NCBI RefSeq assembly: GCF_012927445.1
Contig: NZ_JABBPD010000008.1
Location: 372,001-436,000, forward strand
Direction of reading: 5' to 3'
Length of the DNA stretch: 64,000 nucleotides
From: Rhodoferax sp.
GTDB lineage: Bacteria > Pseudomonadota > Gammaproteobacteria > Burkholderiales > Burkholderiaceae_C
Numbering within the stretch: position 1 is the first letter of the stretch; each line of letters starts with the position of its first letter. Both the position numbers and the translations under genes were made by a program. This document shows positions 32,599-43,485 of the stretch, one piece after another. The notes under the pieces are model-generated. The model did no database searches and was not told where the DNA came from. It saw only the letters and a list, made by a program, of their open reading frames with translations.

Positions 32599-33075
32599 GT
32601 GGCGACCATTCCCATCACCAAGCGCGGCGCTGAAAAGCTCAAGGCCGAGCTGCATAAACTCAAGACCGTAGACCGTCCTTGGGTTATTAACGCTATTGCC
32701 GAAGCCCGCGCACAGGGCGACCTGAGCGAGAACGCCGAGTATGAAGTCGCCAAAGACCGTCAAGGCTTTATTGAAGGGCGTATTCAGGAAGTTGAAAGCA
32801 AGCTGTCAATCTGCCAGATCATTAATCCGGCCGAACTGGACGCTGAAGGCCGTGTGGTATTTGGTGCCACCGTCAAGCTCGAAGACGAAGATTCAGGTGA
32901 TGTGGTGACTTATCAGATCGTCGGGGAAGATGAGGCTGACATCAAACTGGGTTTGGTCAATATTGGCAGCCCGATCGCCCGCGCGTTGATTGGCAAGGAG
33001 CAAGGTGATACTGCAGAGGTTCAGGCGCCCGGCGGCATTAAGCGCTATGAAGTGGTGACGGTTAGTTACGTTTAA
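32599..33075 (+). CDS. greA: Transcription elongation factor GreA
   Basis: PITKRGAEKLKAELHKLKTVDRPWVINAIAEARAQGDLSENAEYEVAKDRQ. Confidence 0.97.
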   Translation: MATIPITKRGAEKLKAELHKLKTVDRPWVINAIAEARAQGDLSENAEYEVAKDRQGFIEGRIQEVESKLSICQIINPAELDAEGRVVFGATVKLEDEDSGDVVTYQIVGEDEADIKLGLVNIGSPIARALIGKEQGDTAEVQAPGGIKRYEVVTVSYV

Positions 33076-33079
33076 TTTG

Positions 33080-33496
33080 ATGCCACGGTTGCCGGTGTTG
33101 GTGGCGGCTCTGTGGTGGGTCAGCCTGAGCACCATCGGGTTTTTGGTTGTGCCCATGCTGTTTGTGTATCTGCCAACACCCGCGATGGCCGGCAGTATGG
33201 CCGCCAAGTTGTTCTCGGCTCAAACGTGGGTATCTTCTGGCTGCGGAATGCTGTTGCTAATATTGGTGAATAGGTCGCTAGCCCCCGTTCCTACTGCGAG
33301 AGTAGCTATTATTTTAGTAGCGGTTGGTGTTTTGATGGCGCTGTTGGCCGAGTTTGCTGTGGCGCCGCGAATTGTGGCTCGGGATAACTTACGAGTGTGG
33401 CACAGTGTTGGCAGTGCCATGTATTTGCTGCAGTGGCTTTGCGCTGCGGCGACATTCTGGAAATTGATGCCGCCGCGTCAGGAAAATCAGGTCTGA
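33080..33496 (+). CDS. DUF4149-like small membrane protein
   Basis: Four hydrophobic helices; directly follows greA; WHSVGSAMYLLQWLCAAATF. Confidence 0.7.
   Translation: MPRLPVLVAALWWVSLSTIGFLVVPMLFVYLPTPAMAGSMAAKLFSAQTWVSSGCGMLLLILVNRSLAPVPTARVAIILVAVGVLMALLAEFAVAPRIVARDNLRVWHSVGSAMYLLQWLCAAATFWKLMPPRQENQV
33271..33322 (-). repeat. Dispersed repeat copy R3, inside the DUF4149-like gene
   Basis: Reverse complement CGCTACTAAAATAATAGCTACTCTCGCAGTAGGAACGGGGGCTAGCGACCTA. Confidence 0.7.
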
Positions 33497-33960
33497 CTGC
33501 GTTTTTTGATACTGATTTGCTTGGGCTTGGCGCGCTTCACCTGACCACCGGCCGTCAGACGCTGATTGCCAAGAACGCGCAGCGTTTTGACTTCTGGACG
33601 CTGGCCGGCCATTTTGCTGTATTTCAGCACTTTGATATCGCGTGGGCCAGGCATGCGGTTTTCATCCACGGCCTTTTCCCGCTCTGGCATGGGTCTCCAA
33701 AGTACGAGAAGTTTACCGATATGTTGAATGGGAGCGGCATTGAGTTCGTCAGCCAAAGTCTGAAACATGGCTTCACGGGCTGCCCGGTCGTCAGAAAAGA
33801 CGCGGATCTTGATCAGTCCATGGGCGTTCAAAGCCGCGTCGGCTTCTTTTTTAACAGCGGCAGTGAGTCCATCACCACCAACCATGACCACGGGGTCAAG
33901 GTGATGCGCTTCGGCACGATGTTCTTTGCGTTGGGCAGGGGTCAATTGAATTTGAGACAT
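33487..33960 (-). CDS. yhbY: YhbY-family (CRM domain) RNA-binding protein
   Basis: [55 protein letters not shown]. Confidence 0.9.
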   Translation of the reverse strand: MSQIQLTPAQRKEHRAEAHHLDPVVMVGGDGLTAAVKKEADAALNAHGLIKIRVFSDDRAAREAMFQTLADELNAAPIQHIGKLLVLWRPMPEREKAVDENRMPGPRDIKVLKYSKMAGQRPEVKTLRVLGNQRLTAGGQVKRAKPKQISIKKRSQT

Positions 33961-33988
33961 GCCGGTATTATCGGTCACGAAGGTAAAA

Positions 33989-34663
33989 ATGAAAGTCAAA
34001 ACTAAAAGCAGCAAGGTAAACCGGGCGTGGATTAACGAACACGTCAACGACACCTACGTCAAACTGGCCACGCTTGAAGGTTACCGTGCCCGCGCCGCCT
34101 ACAAGCTTAAGGAAATTGATGAAGCCTTTGGTTTGATCAAGCCAGGCCAACTGGTGGTTGATCTTGGGTCGACTCCCGGCGCCTGGAGTCAGTACGTCAG
34201 GCGCAAAATGTCGCCCAAAACGGCAACCAGCGGTGGGGCAGCAGCGGGTGCGCTCAATGGAACCATCATCGCTTTGGATATCCTTCCGATGGACCCGGTT
34301 GAGGGGGTTGTCTTTTTACAAGGTGATTTTCGTGAAGCGGATGTCTTGCAACGGTTGACGGATGAAATGAAGGGGCGACAGGCGGATGTGGTGGTGTCCG
34401 ACATGGCCCCGAATTTGTCTGGCATTGCTTCTGCCGATGCCGCACGAATTGAAAATTTGGTGGAGTTGGCGATTGAATTCGCACAAAACCATATGAAGCC
34501 ACAGGGTGCGCTGGTCGTCAAAGTCTTTCATGGCGGTGCTTACGATCAGCTTGTCAAGCGATTCAAAGCAACATTTTTGCTGGTCAAACCGATCAAGCCC
34601 AAGGCTTCCCGTGACAAGTCGTCGGAAACGTTCCTGGTCGGTGTGGGTCTGAAGTCAACCTGA
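33989..34663 (+). CDS. rlmE: 23S rRNA (U2552-2'-O)-methyltransferase RlmE/FtsJ
   Basis: [37 protein letters not shown]...[11 protein letters not shown]. Confidence 0.95.
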   Translation: MKVKTKSSKVNRAWINEHVNDTYVKLATLEGYRARAAYKLKEIDEAFGLIKPGQLVVDLGSTPGAWSQYVRRKMSPKTATSGGAAAGALNGTIIALDILPMDPVEGVVFLQGDFREADVLQRLTDEMKGRQADVVVSDMAPNLSGIASADAARIENLVELAIEFAQNHMKPQGALVVKVFHGGAYDQLVKRFKATFLLVKPIKPKASRDKSSETFLVGVGLKST

Positions 34664-34781
34664 AACCCATGCGTTGTCTGTGGCCGAAAATCTGAATACC
34701 CGATCCATCACGTCTTGAAACGCCTAAAATAAGTCCCAGTTATGTCTAGTCTTCTTATTTGCGTCCATATTGGAGCCTCGC

Positions 34782-36707
34782 TTGAATAATCAGTGGTTCT
34801 CGAAAATTGCCGTCTGGCTTGTCATTGCCCTTGTGCTTTTCACTGTCTTTAAACAGTTTGATACGCGGGGTACGGCAGGCGCCGCTTCGCTGGGGTATTC
34901 CGATTTTCTGGAAGAAGTTCGCGGCAAGCGGATTAAAAGCGCCATCATTCAGGAAGGCCAGGGCGGTACTGAAATCATTGCGGTCACCAACGATGACCGA
35001 AAAGTCAGAACCACTGCCACATACCTTGATCGTGGTCTGGTCGGTGACCTGATTGCCAATGGCGTCAAATTTGATGTGAAAGCGCGTGAGGAAGGCTCCT
35101 TGCTGATGACTTTGCTGGTCAGTTGGGGGCCCATGTTGCTATTGATCGGTGTTTGGGTCTACTTTATGCGGCAAATGCAGGGCGGCGGCAAAGGTGGCGC
35201 GTTCAGCTTTGGCAAAAGCAAGGCCCGCTTGCTGGATGAAAATACCAATACGGTTACTTTTGCCGATGTCGCCGGTTGCGATGAGGCCAAAGAAGAAGTT
35301 AAAGAAGTCGTCGATTTTTTGAAGGATCCGGCCAAATTCCAAAAACTCGGTGGCCGGATTCCTCGTGGCCTGTTGCTGGTTGGCCCGCCTGGAACTGGCA
35401 AGACCTTGTTGGCCAAAGGCATTGCCGGTGAAGCCAAGGTGCCATTCTTCTCTATTTCAGGTTCTGATTTTGTTGAAATGTTCGTTGGCGTGGGTGCATC
35501 CCGTGTACGCGATATGTTTGACAACGCCAAGAAAAATGCCCCCTGCATCATTTTCATTGATGAAATTGACGCGGTGGGCCGTCAGCGCGGTGCTGGCTTG
35601 GGTGGCGGTAACGATGAACGTGAGCAAACCCTGAACCAGATGCTGGTCGAGATGGATGGCTTTGAGACCAACGTCGGCGTGATCGTGGTGGCGGCGACCA
35701 ACCGTCCAGATATCCTTGATGCCGCGCTGTTGCGTCCAGGACGTTTTGACCGACAGGTGTATGTCACCTTGCCCGATATTCGTGGCCGCGAACAGATTCT
35801 CAATGTGCATATGCGCAAGGTGCCTTTGGGGCAGGACGTCAATGCGGGTGTTATCGCGCGTGGTACACCGGGTATGTCGGGCGCTGACCTTGCCAATTTA
35901 TGCAACGAAGCGGCTTTGATGGCGGCGCGCCGCAATGCCCGTACGGTGGAAATGCAGGATTTTGAGAAGGCCAAAGACAAGATTCTGATGGGACCTGAGC
36001 GCAAAAGCATGGTCATGCCCGAGAGTGAACGCAAGAACACGGCGTACCACGAATCTGGTCATGCTTTGATTGGCAAAATGCTGTCCAAATGTGATCCCGT
36101 TCACAAGGTGACCATTATTCCGCGTGGTCGCGCTTTGGGCGTCACCATGAGCCTGCCCGCGCAGGATCGTTACAGCTACGACAGCGAATACATGCTGCAT
36201 CAGATCAGCATGCTGTTTGGTGGCCGTATTGCTGAAGAGGTGTTCATGAACCAGATGACCACGGGCGCCAGTAACGACTTTGAACGTGCAACCCACATTG
36301 CACGTGACATGGTGACCCGTTATGGCATGACCGACGCCTTGGGTCCTATGGTTTATGCTGAAAATGAGGGTGAGGTCTTTCTGGGTCGCTCTGTGACCAA
36401 GACGACCAACATGAGCGAGCAGACGATGCAGAAAGTTGATGCGGAGGTTCGCCGCATCATTGATCAGCAATACAGTTTGGCGCGCAAGCTCATTGAAGAC
36501 AATCAGGACAAGATGCACGCCATGGCCAAGGCCTTGCTGGAGTGGGAAACCATTGACAGTGACCAGCTTGATGACATCATGGCTGGAAAAGAGCCCCGTC
36601 CTCCGAAAGACTGGACGCCGCGTGTGTCCTCGGCATCAGGTGGGGACAGCAATAGTGGTGGTGGCGCACCGGCGGTGAAGCCTGACGCGGCACCGACAGC
36701 CGCCTAG
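34782..36707 (+). CDS. ftsH: ATP-dependent zinc metalloprotease FtsH
   Basis: [57 protein letters not shown] at 34782 with GGAG upstream preferred over 34770. Confidence 0.97.
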   Translation: MNNQWFSKIAVWLVIALVLFTVFKQFDTRGTAGAASLGYSDFLEEVRGKRIKSAIIQEGQGGTEIIAVTNDDRKVRTTATYLDRGLVGDLIANGVKFDVKAREEGSLLMTLLVSWGPMLLLIGVWVYFMRQMQGGGKGGAFSFGKSKARLLDENTNTVTFADVAGCDEAKEEVKEVVDFLKDPAKFQKLGGRIPRGLLLVGPPGTGKTLLAKGIAGEAKVPFFSISGSDFVEMFVGVGASRVRDMFDNAKKNAPCIIFIDEIDAVGRQRGAGLGGGNDEREQTLNQMLVEMDGFETNVGVIVVAATNRPDILDAALLRPGRFDRQVYVTLPDIRGREQILNVHMRKVPLGQDVNAGVIARGTPGMSGADLANLCNEAALMAARRNARTVEMQDFEKAKDKILMGPERKSMVMPESERKNTAYHESGHALIGKMLSKCDPVHKVTIIPRGRALGVTMSLPAQDRYSYDSEYMLHQISMLFGGRIAEEVFMNQMTTGASNDFERATHIARDMVTRYGMTDALGPMVYAENEGEVFLGRSVTKTTNMSEQTMQKVDAEVRRIIDQQYSLARKLIEDNQDKMHAMAKALLEWETIDSDQLDDIMAGKEPRPPKDWTPRVSSASGGDSNSGGGAPAVKPDAAPTAA

Positions 36708-36722
36708 TTGCTAGGTGAATTG

Positions 36723-36752
36723 AAAAACGGGGCATTACTGCCCCGTTTTTTT
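36723..36752 (+). terminator. Rho-independent terminator after ftsH
   Basis: AAAAACGGGGCA-TTAC-TGCCCCGTTTTTTTT. Confidence 0.92.
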
Positions 36753-36820
36753 TGATAACTTGCCAATGCGCCCTTTCGGTCATTCATAATTTCCGCTTTC
36801 TTTAAAGTGCCAGGTTCGCT

Positions 36821-37693
36821 ATGAAATGGATCACCACCCGATTTCTTATTGATTTGACAACCCCCCAAATCATGGGGATTGTCAATGTCACGCCCGACTC
36901 GTTCTCTGATGGCGGGCAGCACGCGTCCACGGCAGCTGCTTTGCGACATTGTGAAAAGCTCATTAATGAAGGTGCTGATATTCTGGACATCGGCGGTGAA
37001 ACGACCCGTCCAGGCTCCTTGTCCTTGCCGTTGGAAGAAGAACTTACTCGTGTCCTGCCGGTGGTACGGGAAGCCGTCAGGCTGGGTGTGCCTGTGTCTG
37101 TCGATACCTACAAACCTCAAGTGATGCAGGCCGTGCTGGATCTTGGTGCTGACATCATCAACGACATCTGGGCCTTGCGCTGGACGGACTCAAACCCTGC
37201 CGTTGCGCCATTGGATGGGCTGCAAGTCGTGTCACGGCATCCTTCGTGTGGTGTCTGTCTGATGCACATGCACCGTGAGCCTTTAACGATGCAGAGCGCC
37301 CCCATGGAGGGCGATGTTGTTGCGCAGGTGCGATTGTTTCTGGATCAGGTGGCCCAGAATTTACAAGGGCAGGGGGTTGATAAGGGGCGGATTGTGATCG
37401 ATCCCGGGATCGGTTTTGGTAAAACTGTGGCGCAGAACTTTGCGCTGCTGAAACGCCAAAATGAATTATTGACCAGCGGCTATCCCCTGCTGGCAGGGTG
37501 GTCGCGAAAATCATCGCTGGCAGCAGTCACCGGCATTGATTCAATCTCGGAGACAATCTTGGTTGTCCATGAACGCATGGTTCCCAGTGTGGCCGCTGCT
37601 CTGCTGGCGGTGGAACGCGGTGCCTCCATTGTCCGGGTGCACGACGTGCGGGAAACAGTGCAAGCAATCAAGGTGCTAAATGCTACTAAATAG
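36821..37693 (+). CDS. folP: Dihydropteroate synthase
   Basis: IMGIVNVTPDSFSDGG...ADILDIGGETTRPGS. Confidence 0.96.
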   Translation: MKWITTRFLIDLTTPQIMGIVNVTPDSFSDGGQHASTAAALRHCEKLINEGADILDIGGETTRPGSLSLPLEEELTRVLPVVREAVRLGVPVSVDTYKPQVMQAVLDLGADIINDIWALRWTDSNPAVAPLDGLQVVSRHPSCGVCLMHMHREPLTMQSAPMEGDVVAQVRLFLDQVAQNLQGQGVDKGRIVIDPGIGFGKTVAQNFALLKRQNELLTSGYPLLAGWSRKSSLAAVTGIDSISETILVVHERMVPSVAAALLAVERGASIVRVHDVRETVQAIKVLNATK

Positions 37694-37733
37694 ATAGCAT
37701 GGAGTTGAGTAAATTAAAGGGCTAGAGAATAAA
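37679..37733 (+). repeat. Dispersed repeat copy R7 (supplies the folP stop codon)
   Basis: TGCTACTAAATAGATAGC-N16-TAAAGGGCTAGAGAATAAAA; the folP TAG lies inside it. Confidence 0.6.
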
Positions 37734-37734
37734 A

Positions 37735-39066
37735 ATGAACAGAAAATATTTTGGCACAGATGGCATTCGCGGTACCGTGGGGCAAGCGCCCATCACGCCT
37801 GATTTCGTGTTGCGTCTGGCGCATGCGGTGGGTCGTGTCCTCAAGAAATCTGAAGGGCGACCAACGGTATTGATTGGCAAAGACACCCGCATCTCTGGCT
37901 ACATGCTGGAAAGTGCGTTGGAGAGTGGTTTTAACTCTGCCGGTGTGGATGTGGTGCTACTGGGCCCTTTGCCAACGCCTGGCGTGGCCTATTTGACACG
38001 GACTCTGCGGGCCTCACTGGGGGTGGTTATCAGCGCCAGTCACAACCCCTTTGCTGACAATGGCATCAAGTTTTTCAGTGCCAAAGGGACCAAGCTGTGC
38101 GATGCATGGGAGACGGATGTTGAGGCTGCGCTGGGTGAGGACCCGGCTTGGGCGGACTCTGCCAATCTGGGCAAGACCCGTCGGCTGGACGATGCGGCAG
38201 GCCGTTATATCGAATTCTGCAAAAGTACTTTTGCCAATGACTTGACACTCAAAGGCCTGAAAATTGTGGTGGACGCCGCGCATGGCGCGGCCTATCACAT
38301 TGCGCCCAAGGTGTTTCACGAACTGGGTGCAGAAGTTGTGGCTATCGGTTGTTCGCCCGATGGGTTGAACATCAATCACGAAGTGGGTGCCACTCACCCA
38401 CAGGCTTTGATTGAAGCGGTCAAGATGCATCAGGCCGATTTTGGCGTCGCGCTCGATGGCGACGCTGACCGTCTGCAACTGATTGACGCTAACGGCCGCC
38501 TGTACAACGGTGACGAGCTTTTGTACCTGATCGCAGACGACCGCCTGGGGCGTGATGAAGAGGTGCCAGGCGTGGTTGGTACTTTGATGACCAATATGGC
38601 GGTGGAGGTGGCACTGAAGGCCCGTGGCGTGCAATTTGTGCGCGCTAAAGTGGGTGACCGTTACGTACTGGAGGAGCTTGAAAAGCACCAGTGGCTGCTC
38701 GGTGGAGAAGGCTCTGGCCACTTGCTGGCGCTTGACAAACACACCACAGGGGATGGATTGATTTCGGCCTTGCAGGTGTTGCAAGCTTGCGTTCGAAGTG
38801 GCAAAAGCATGGCCGAATTGCTAGCCAGTGTTACCTTGTTTCCCCAAACCCTGATTAATGTTCGCTTGAAACCGGGCCAGGACTGGAAAGCGAGTTCCAA
38901 TCTCGCCAGTGAAACGCAAGCGGTAGAGACTGAATTAGGTGATAGCGGGCGTTTGCTGATACGGGCGAGTGGCACCGAGCCCCTGTTGCGAGTGATGGTG
39001 GAGGCACGGGATGCCGCACAGGCCAAGGCGTGTGCTGAACGGATTGTTGACACAATTTCCGCTTGA
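37735..39066 (+). CDS. glmM: Phosphoglucosamine mutase
   Basis: [24 protein letters not shown]...[17 protein letters not shown]. Confidence 0.97.
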   Translation: MNRKYFGTDGIRGTVGQAPITPDFVLRLAHAVGRVLKKSEGRPTVLIGKDTRISGYMLESALESGFNSAGVDVVLLGPLPTPGVAYLTRTLRASLGVVISASHNPFADNGIKFFSAKGTKLCDAWETDVEAALGEDPAWADSANLGKTRRLDDAAGRYIEFCKSTFANDLTLKGLKIVVDAAHGAAYHIAPKVFHELGAEVVAIGCSPDGLNINHEVGATHPQALIEAVKMHQADFGVALDGDADRLQLIDANGRLYNGDELLYLIADDRLGRDEEVPGVVGTLMTNMAVEVALKARGVQFVRAKVGDRYVLEELEKHQWLLGGEGSGHLLALDKHTTGDGLISALQVLQACVRSGKSMAELLASVTLFPQTLINVRLKPGQDWKASSNLASETQAVETELGDSGRLLIRASGTEPLLRVMVEARDAAQAKACAERIVDTISA

Positions 39067-39376
39067 TCTTGCCGCAAATTTATTGGCGTGAATTCGCAGC
39101 GTTGATTACTTTGATCTCGCGTTAGTAGCGGCACGGCTGAAGACTGTTTGATGGTTATGGCATCTCTCCGATGGGTTCAGAACCGCTGATTGTGTTCAAT
39201 ACGACTAATTAGGCCCCCTTTTTTGCAGCACCCCTGCACATGGGGTCGGGGCAATTCCTACAAATTTTGTAGCTAAGCATGGCGAAACTTTGATGTACGC
39301 GCTCGTTTGGCCAAATTTCTTCAGCTAATTCTCGGTACGGCGAGGGTTTGACGCGCAAGCGGCTTTTGATTAAGAT

Positions 39377-39398
39377 GGTAAGTAATTAAATACTTACC
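39377..39398. promoter_or_regulatory. Near-perfect palindrome, candidate TetR autoregulatory operator
   Basis: GGTAAGTA-ATTAAA-TACTTACC; 8-bp perfect arms ending 2 nt before the ATG at 39401. Confidence 0.7.
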
Positions 39399-39400
39399 AA

Positions 39401-40024
39401 ATGAAGCAAGCTTCCATGCAACCCGCAGTCACCCGTCTCCCGACTGAAGCACGTCAAGCTGAAATCGTCGCTGCCGCACTGCACTTGGCTCAGGACAGCA
39501 GTCCAGCCGCTATCACCACCACCGACTTGGCCAATGCCGTCGGACTGAGTCAGGGTGCGCTGTTTAAGCACTTTCCCTCCAAAGAGGCCGTCTGGCTGGC
39601 CGCCATGGCATGGGTGGCCGAGCATCTGCTGCGTTCACTCCATCTTGCCGCGCAGCAGGCCAGCTCGCCCCTTGCCGCCCTGCGAAACGTGTTCGATGCG
39701 CATGTGAATTTTGTTGTGGCTTATCCTGGCGTGCCGCGCGTAATTTTTCACGAACTGCAGCAAGCGGTGGACTCACCGCTCAAGCAGCAGGTGCGTGGAC
39801 TCATGCAAGGCTACCGTCAGTTGCTGCTGGGTCTGCTGGAGTCGGCCGTGCAGCGAGGTGACGCCGCGCCCGACCTGGATGCCCCGGCTGCCGCGACCTT
39901 GTTCGTCGGTATCGTGCAGGGTTTGGTCATGCAATCCATGTTGAGCGGTCAAATTTCCAGCATGAACACTGAAGCCCCGCGCGTTTTCCAACTCTATTTA
40001 TGCGGCATCCGCAAAACACCATGA
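39401..40024 (+). CDS. TetR/AcrR-family transcriptional regulator
   Basis: N-terminal HTH ITTTDLANAVGLSQGALFKHFPSKEAVWLAAMAWV. Alternative start at ATG 39416. Confidence 0.9.
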   Translation: MKQASMQPAVTRLPTEARQAEIVAAALHLAQDSSPAAITTTDLANAVGLSQGALFKHFPSKEAVWLAAMAWVAEHLLRSLHLAAQQASSPLAALRNVFDAHVNFVVAYPGVPRVIFHELQQAVDSPLKQQVRGLMQGYRQLLLGLLESAVQRGDAAPDLDAPAAATLFVGIVQGLVMQSMLSGQISSMNTEAPRVFQLYLCGIRKTP

Positions 40025-41211
40025 AGCTCAAGGCCCCATCCTCCAAAGTCATCACGCTGGGCCTTTTGGGCGTGGTACTTTTAATCGCCGTCGGGTTTGT
40101 CATCCGGCGCGCCGGACCGTTGGCACCTGTGCGTGTCACGGTGGTGCAAGCCACGGAGGGATCGCTGACGCCGGCCATTTACGGTATCGGTACGGTAGAA
40201 GCGCGGCGCAACTACCTGATTGGGCCTACAACCGCGGGCCGCGTGTTGCGCGTGCTGGTTGACGCGGGGGACACCGTCAAGGCGGGCCAGTTGCTCGCCG
40301 AAATGGATCCCGTGGACTTGGACCACCGACTCCTGGCGCTTGATGCCTCGGCGGCACGGGCGTCTAGTGTGATTCTGGTGTCGGACGCACAAGCGGTCGA
40401 TGCGGCGGCGCGTCGTGAACTGGCCGCCATTAACGCCCGGCGTTATGTAGAGTTGGGTCAGCAAAGTTTCGTGAGTGCTGGCGCGGTGGAATCGAAAGTG
40501 CAGGAACAGACTTCGGCCGACGCTGCTTTACGCGCGGCGCAAGCCAATCAGCTGGCGGCATCCCAGGATCTAACGCGGCTCAAGGCCGAGCGCGCCGGAC
40601 TGCTGCAGCAGCGCCAGAGCGTACGTCTAGTGGCCACCCAGGATGGCATTGTCTTGTCGCGCGATGCCGAGCCCGGTTCCACTGTCGTGGCGGGGCAATC
40701 GGTACTCAAGCTGGTCGATCCCGCCAGCCTGTGGGTCAAGGCTCGCTTTGATCAGGGACGATCGGCTGGACTGGCGACAGGTTTGCTCGCTGATATCGTG
40801 TTGCGCTCCAATGCCGCCAGCACCTTGCGTGGCAAGGTGGTTCGCGTGGAGTTGCAGGGTGACAGCGTGACGGAGGAGCGTGTGGCCCAGATTGCATTTG
40901 ATGCCCTGCCTGCTGGTATTTCGGTTGGCGAGTTGGCTGAGGTGACGCTCAGTCTGCCCGCTACGCCACGCGCGCTGTTGCTGCCGAACGCCGCCATCAA
41001 GCGCCTTGGAGGACAAAGCGGCGCCTGGGTGCTCAGTGAAAGCGGCCCCAAGTTTGTTCCTTTGCGTTTGGGGCAAGCGAGCCTGGATGGCCAGGTGCAG
41101 GTGCTTGAAGGCTTGCAAGCCGGGGCGCAGATCGTTGTTTACAGTGGAAAAGAGATCACTGCGAAAAGCCGAATTCAGATCGTTGCCAGCCTTGCCGAGC
41201 ATGCACCATGA
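40021..41211 (+). CDS. HlyD-family periplasmic adaptor / membrane fusion protein
   Basis: N-terminal TM, biotinyl-lipoyl-like GRVLRVLVDAGDTVKAGQLLAEMD, coiled-coil region; ATGA overlaps on both sides. Confidence 0.88.
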   Translation: MKLKAPSSKVITLGLLGVVLLIAVGFVIRRAGPLAPVRVTVVQATEGSLTPAIYGIGTVEARRNYLIGPTTAGRVLRVLVDAGDTVKAGQLLAEMDPVDLDHRLLALDASAARASSVILVSDAQAVDAAARRELAAINARRYVELGQQSFVSAGAVESKVQEQTSADAALRAAQANQLAASQDLTRLKAERAGLLQQRQSVRLVATQDGIVLSRDAEPGSTVVAGQSVLKLVDPASLWVKARFDQGRSAGLATGLLADIVLRSNAASTLRGKVVRVELQGDSVTEERVAQIAFDALPAGISVGELAEVTLSLPATPRALLLPNAAIKRLGGQSGAWVLSESGPKFVPLRLGQASLDGQVQVLEGLQAGAQIVVYSGKEITAKSRIQIVASLAEHAP

Positions 41212-42398
41212 TCAGCCTGGCTGGCCGCGACATCCTTCATTCGTGGCCCAAGTTCGTCTTGACGGGCATCGGCCTGGGCCTGCTGATCGGCGTCACCCTG
41301 ACCATGGCCGGCGTCTACCGTGGCATGGTGGACGATGCGCTCATGCTGCTGAACAACAGTGGCGCTGATCTCTGGGTGGTGCAAAAGGACACGCAGGGGC
41401 CGTACGCCGAGTCATCCAGTCTTCGCGATGACGTGTACCGATCCGTTTCGGGGATGCCTGGTGTGGCGCGTGCCGCCAATGTGACCTATCTCACGATGCA
41501 GGTTCGGCGTGATAACACTGACGTTCGTGCCATGGTCGTAGGCGTAGAGCCGGGCCAACCGGGTGAACCGGGCTACCTGATTGCGGGTCGACACATGACG
41601 CGCAACCACTACGAGGCGGTGGCCGACGTGAAAACCGGCTTTTCGGTCGGCGAGCGCATCAAGATTCGCCGCCATGATTACCACGTGGTGGGTCTCACGC
41701 AACGCATGGTGTCCTCCGGTGGCGATCCCATGGTTTTCATTCCGCTGCCTGACGCGCAGGAGGCGCAGTTCCTGAAGGACAACGACGCCATCGTCAATGA
41801 TCGTGCCCGCACCGCCGCCAACCCGGCGCTCAATCGGCCCGGAGTGCCGGGTCTGCTGGAGGCCATCCAAAACTCGCAAAGCAGCAACCATAACGTTAAT
41901 GCCGTGCTGGTGCAGATTCGCCCTGGATTTGATGCCGAGCAGGTGGCTCACCCCATTCGCCGCTGGAAGCACCTGCAAGTGTTCACCCGGGAGCAGATGG
42001 AAGATATTTTGGTGGCCAAGTTGATCGCCACCTCTGCCAAGCAGATCGGCATGTTCCTCGTCATCCTTGCTATTGTGAGCGCGGCCATCGTGGCGTTCAT
42101 CATTTACACCATGACACTGGGCAAGCTGCGCGAGATCGCGGTGCTCAAGCTCATTGGCACGCGCAACCGGACGATTGCCAGCATGATCCTGCAACAGGCT
42201 TTGGGTCTCGGGCTGATCGGGTTCATCGTTGGCAAGACGGCAGCCACCATTTGGGCCCCCATATTTCCCAAGTACGTACTGCTGGAAACCGGTGACGCCG
42301 TGCGTGGCTTTGTTGCGGTCATGATCATCTGTGCTTTGGCCAGCACGCTTGCCATCCGCGTGGCACTGCGCGTCGACCCGGCTGCGGCCATTGGATGA
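41208..42398 (+). CDS. FtsX/DevC-like ABC transporter permease
   Basis: ADLWVVQKDTQGPYAESSSL...; C-terminal TM block KLREIAVLKLIGTRNRTIASMILQQ. Confidence 0.86.
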   Translation: MISLAGRDILHSWPKFVLTGIGLGLLIGVTLTMAGVYRGMVDDALMLLNNSGADLWVVQKDTQGPYAESSSLRDDVYRSVSGMPGVARAANVTYLTMQVRRDNTDVRAMVVGVEPGQPGEPGYLIAGRHMTRNHYEAVADVKTGFSVGERIKIRRHDYHVVGLTQRMVSSGGDPMVFIPLPDAQEAQFLKDNDAIVNDRARTAANPALNRPGVPGLLEAIQNSQSSNHNVNAVLVQIRPGFDAEQVAHPIRRWKHLQVFTREQMEDILVAKLIATSAKQIGMFLVILAIVSAAIVAFIIYTMTLGKLREIAVLKLIGTRNRTIASMILQQALGLGLIGFIVGKTAATIWAPIFPKYVLLETGDAVRGFVAVMIICALASTLAIRVALRVDPAAAIG

Positions 42399-42407
42399 GG
42401 ATGCATC

Positions 42408-43115
42408 ATGAGTGAACTGGGTATTCGCATTGAGGGTTTGAGCAAGCGTTATGGCGAAGGCGATGCCGCCGTGGATGCGCTCAAGGATGTGAACATGAGC
42501 GTTGCCCCGGGCGAGGTAGTCGGCCTGATCGGCCCCTCGGGTTCGGGCAAGAGCACGCTGCTCAAATGCCTGGGCGCCGTGATCAAGCCCACTGCGGGTC
42601 GTATGACGCTGGGCAACACGACGATTTACGACAACGGCTGGACGCTGTCCGACCTGCGCGCCCTGCGGCGGGACAGCATCGGTTTTGTGTTCCAGGCGCC
42701 GTACCTGATTCCGTTTCTGGACGTCACCGACAACGTGGCCCTGCTGCCCATGCTGGCAGGTCTGCCCAACGCCAAGGCACGCGTTCGCGCCCGCGAGCTG
42801 CTGGCGGCACTCGATGTGGGGCATCGCGCCAAAGCCGAGCCCTCGCAGCTCTCAGGTGGCGAACAACAGCGTGTGGCGATCGCGCGGGCACTGGCCAACC
42901 AGCCCCCCGTGATTCTGGCGGACGAGCCCACGGCGCCGCTGGACAGTGAACGAGCTCTGGGCGTGATGCGCATCCTCAACCAGATGGCGCAGCAGTACCG
43001 AACCGCCATCATTGTGGTCACGCACGATGAAAAAATAATTCCCACCTTCAAGCGCATTTATCACATCCGCGACGGCCGCACGTTTGAGGAAGCCGGCCAG
43101 GGCCTTAGCCTTTAG
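42408..43115 (+). CDS. ABC transporter ATP-binding protein (DevA/LolD-like)
   Basis: Walker A GPSGSGKST; signature LSGGEQQRVAIARALA; Walker B PVILADEPT. Confidence 0.95.
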   Translation: MSELGIRIEGLSKRYGEGDAAVDALKDVNMSVAPGEVVGLIGPSGSGKSTLLKCLGAVIKPTAGRMTLGNTTIYDNGWTLSDLRALRRDSIGFVFQAPYLIPFLDVTDNVALLPMLAGLPNAKARVRARELLAALDVGHRAKAEPSQLSGGEQQRVAIARALANQPPVILADEPTAPLDSERALGVMRILNQMAQQYRTAIIVVTHDEKIIPTFKRIYHIRDGRTFEEAGQGLSL

Positions 43116-43152
43116 ATTGGCGGAAATTTCTTTGCCACTATAAAATTCAGCC

Positions 43153-43485
43153 ATGAACTGGCTAAGAAGACTTCCCGGATTTCAGCAAACGCCGTATGGG
43201 TTTGAGTGGCGGTTGCTGCGCCTGATGCCGACTGTTTGTGTGGCCGGCGCCTTGTTACCTGCACTGATGTCTTTTGCCGCCCGTTTTTTGATCACGACGG
43301 GCAGCGCCGCCGAGTTAGCCCGACGCATTCAGCTGTTCGATTTTGTGATGATCGGTTTGGTGATCTTCATCTGGACGCTGGTTCTGACGGTGACCATTGG
43401 CTGTGTCATCGTGTGGCTGATGAAAGGCCCTGCGTACGTGGCCGATGGCTATGAGGTGTCGCACAGTGACACACCCAAAGCTTGA
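43153..43485 (+). CDS. Conserved small membrane protein
   Basis: 110 aa with two or three hydrophobic segments; ATG 37 nt after the ATPase stop. Confidence 0.55.
   Translation: MNWLRRLPGFQQTPYGFEWRLLRLMPTVCVAGALLPALMSFAARFLITTGSAAELARRIQLFDFVMIGLVIFIWTLVLTVTIGCVIVWLMKGPAYVADGYEVSHSDTPKA

Noticed and set aside
41412-42824. 470-aa minus-strand ORF
   Set aside because: Antisense to the ABC permease and ATPase genes; His/Arg/Gln-rich shadow translation typical of high-GC antisense frames.
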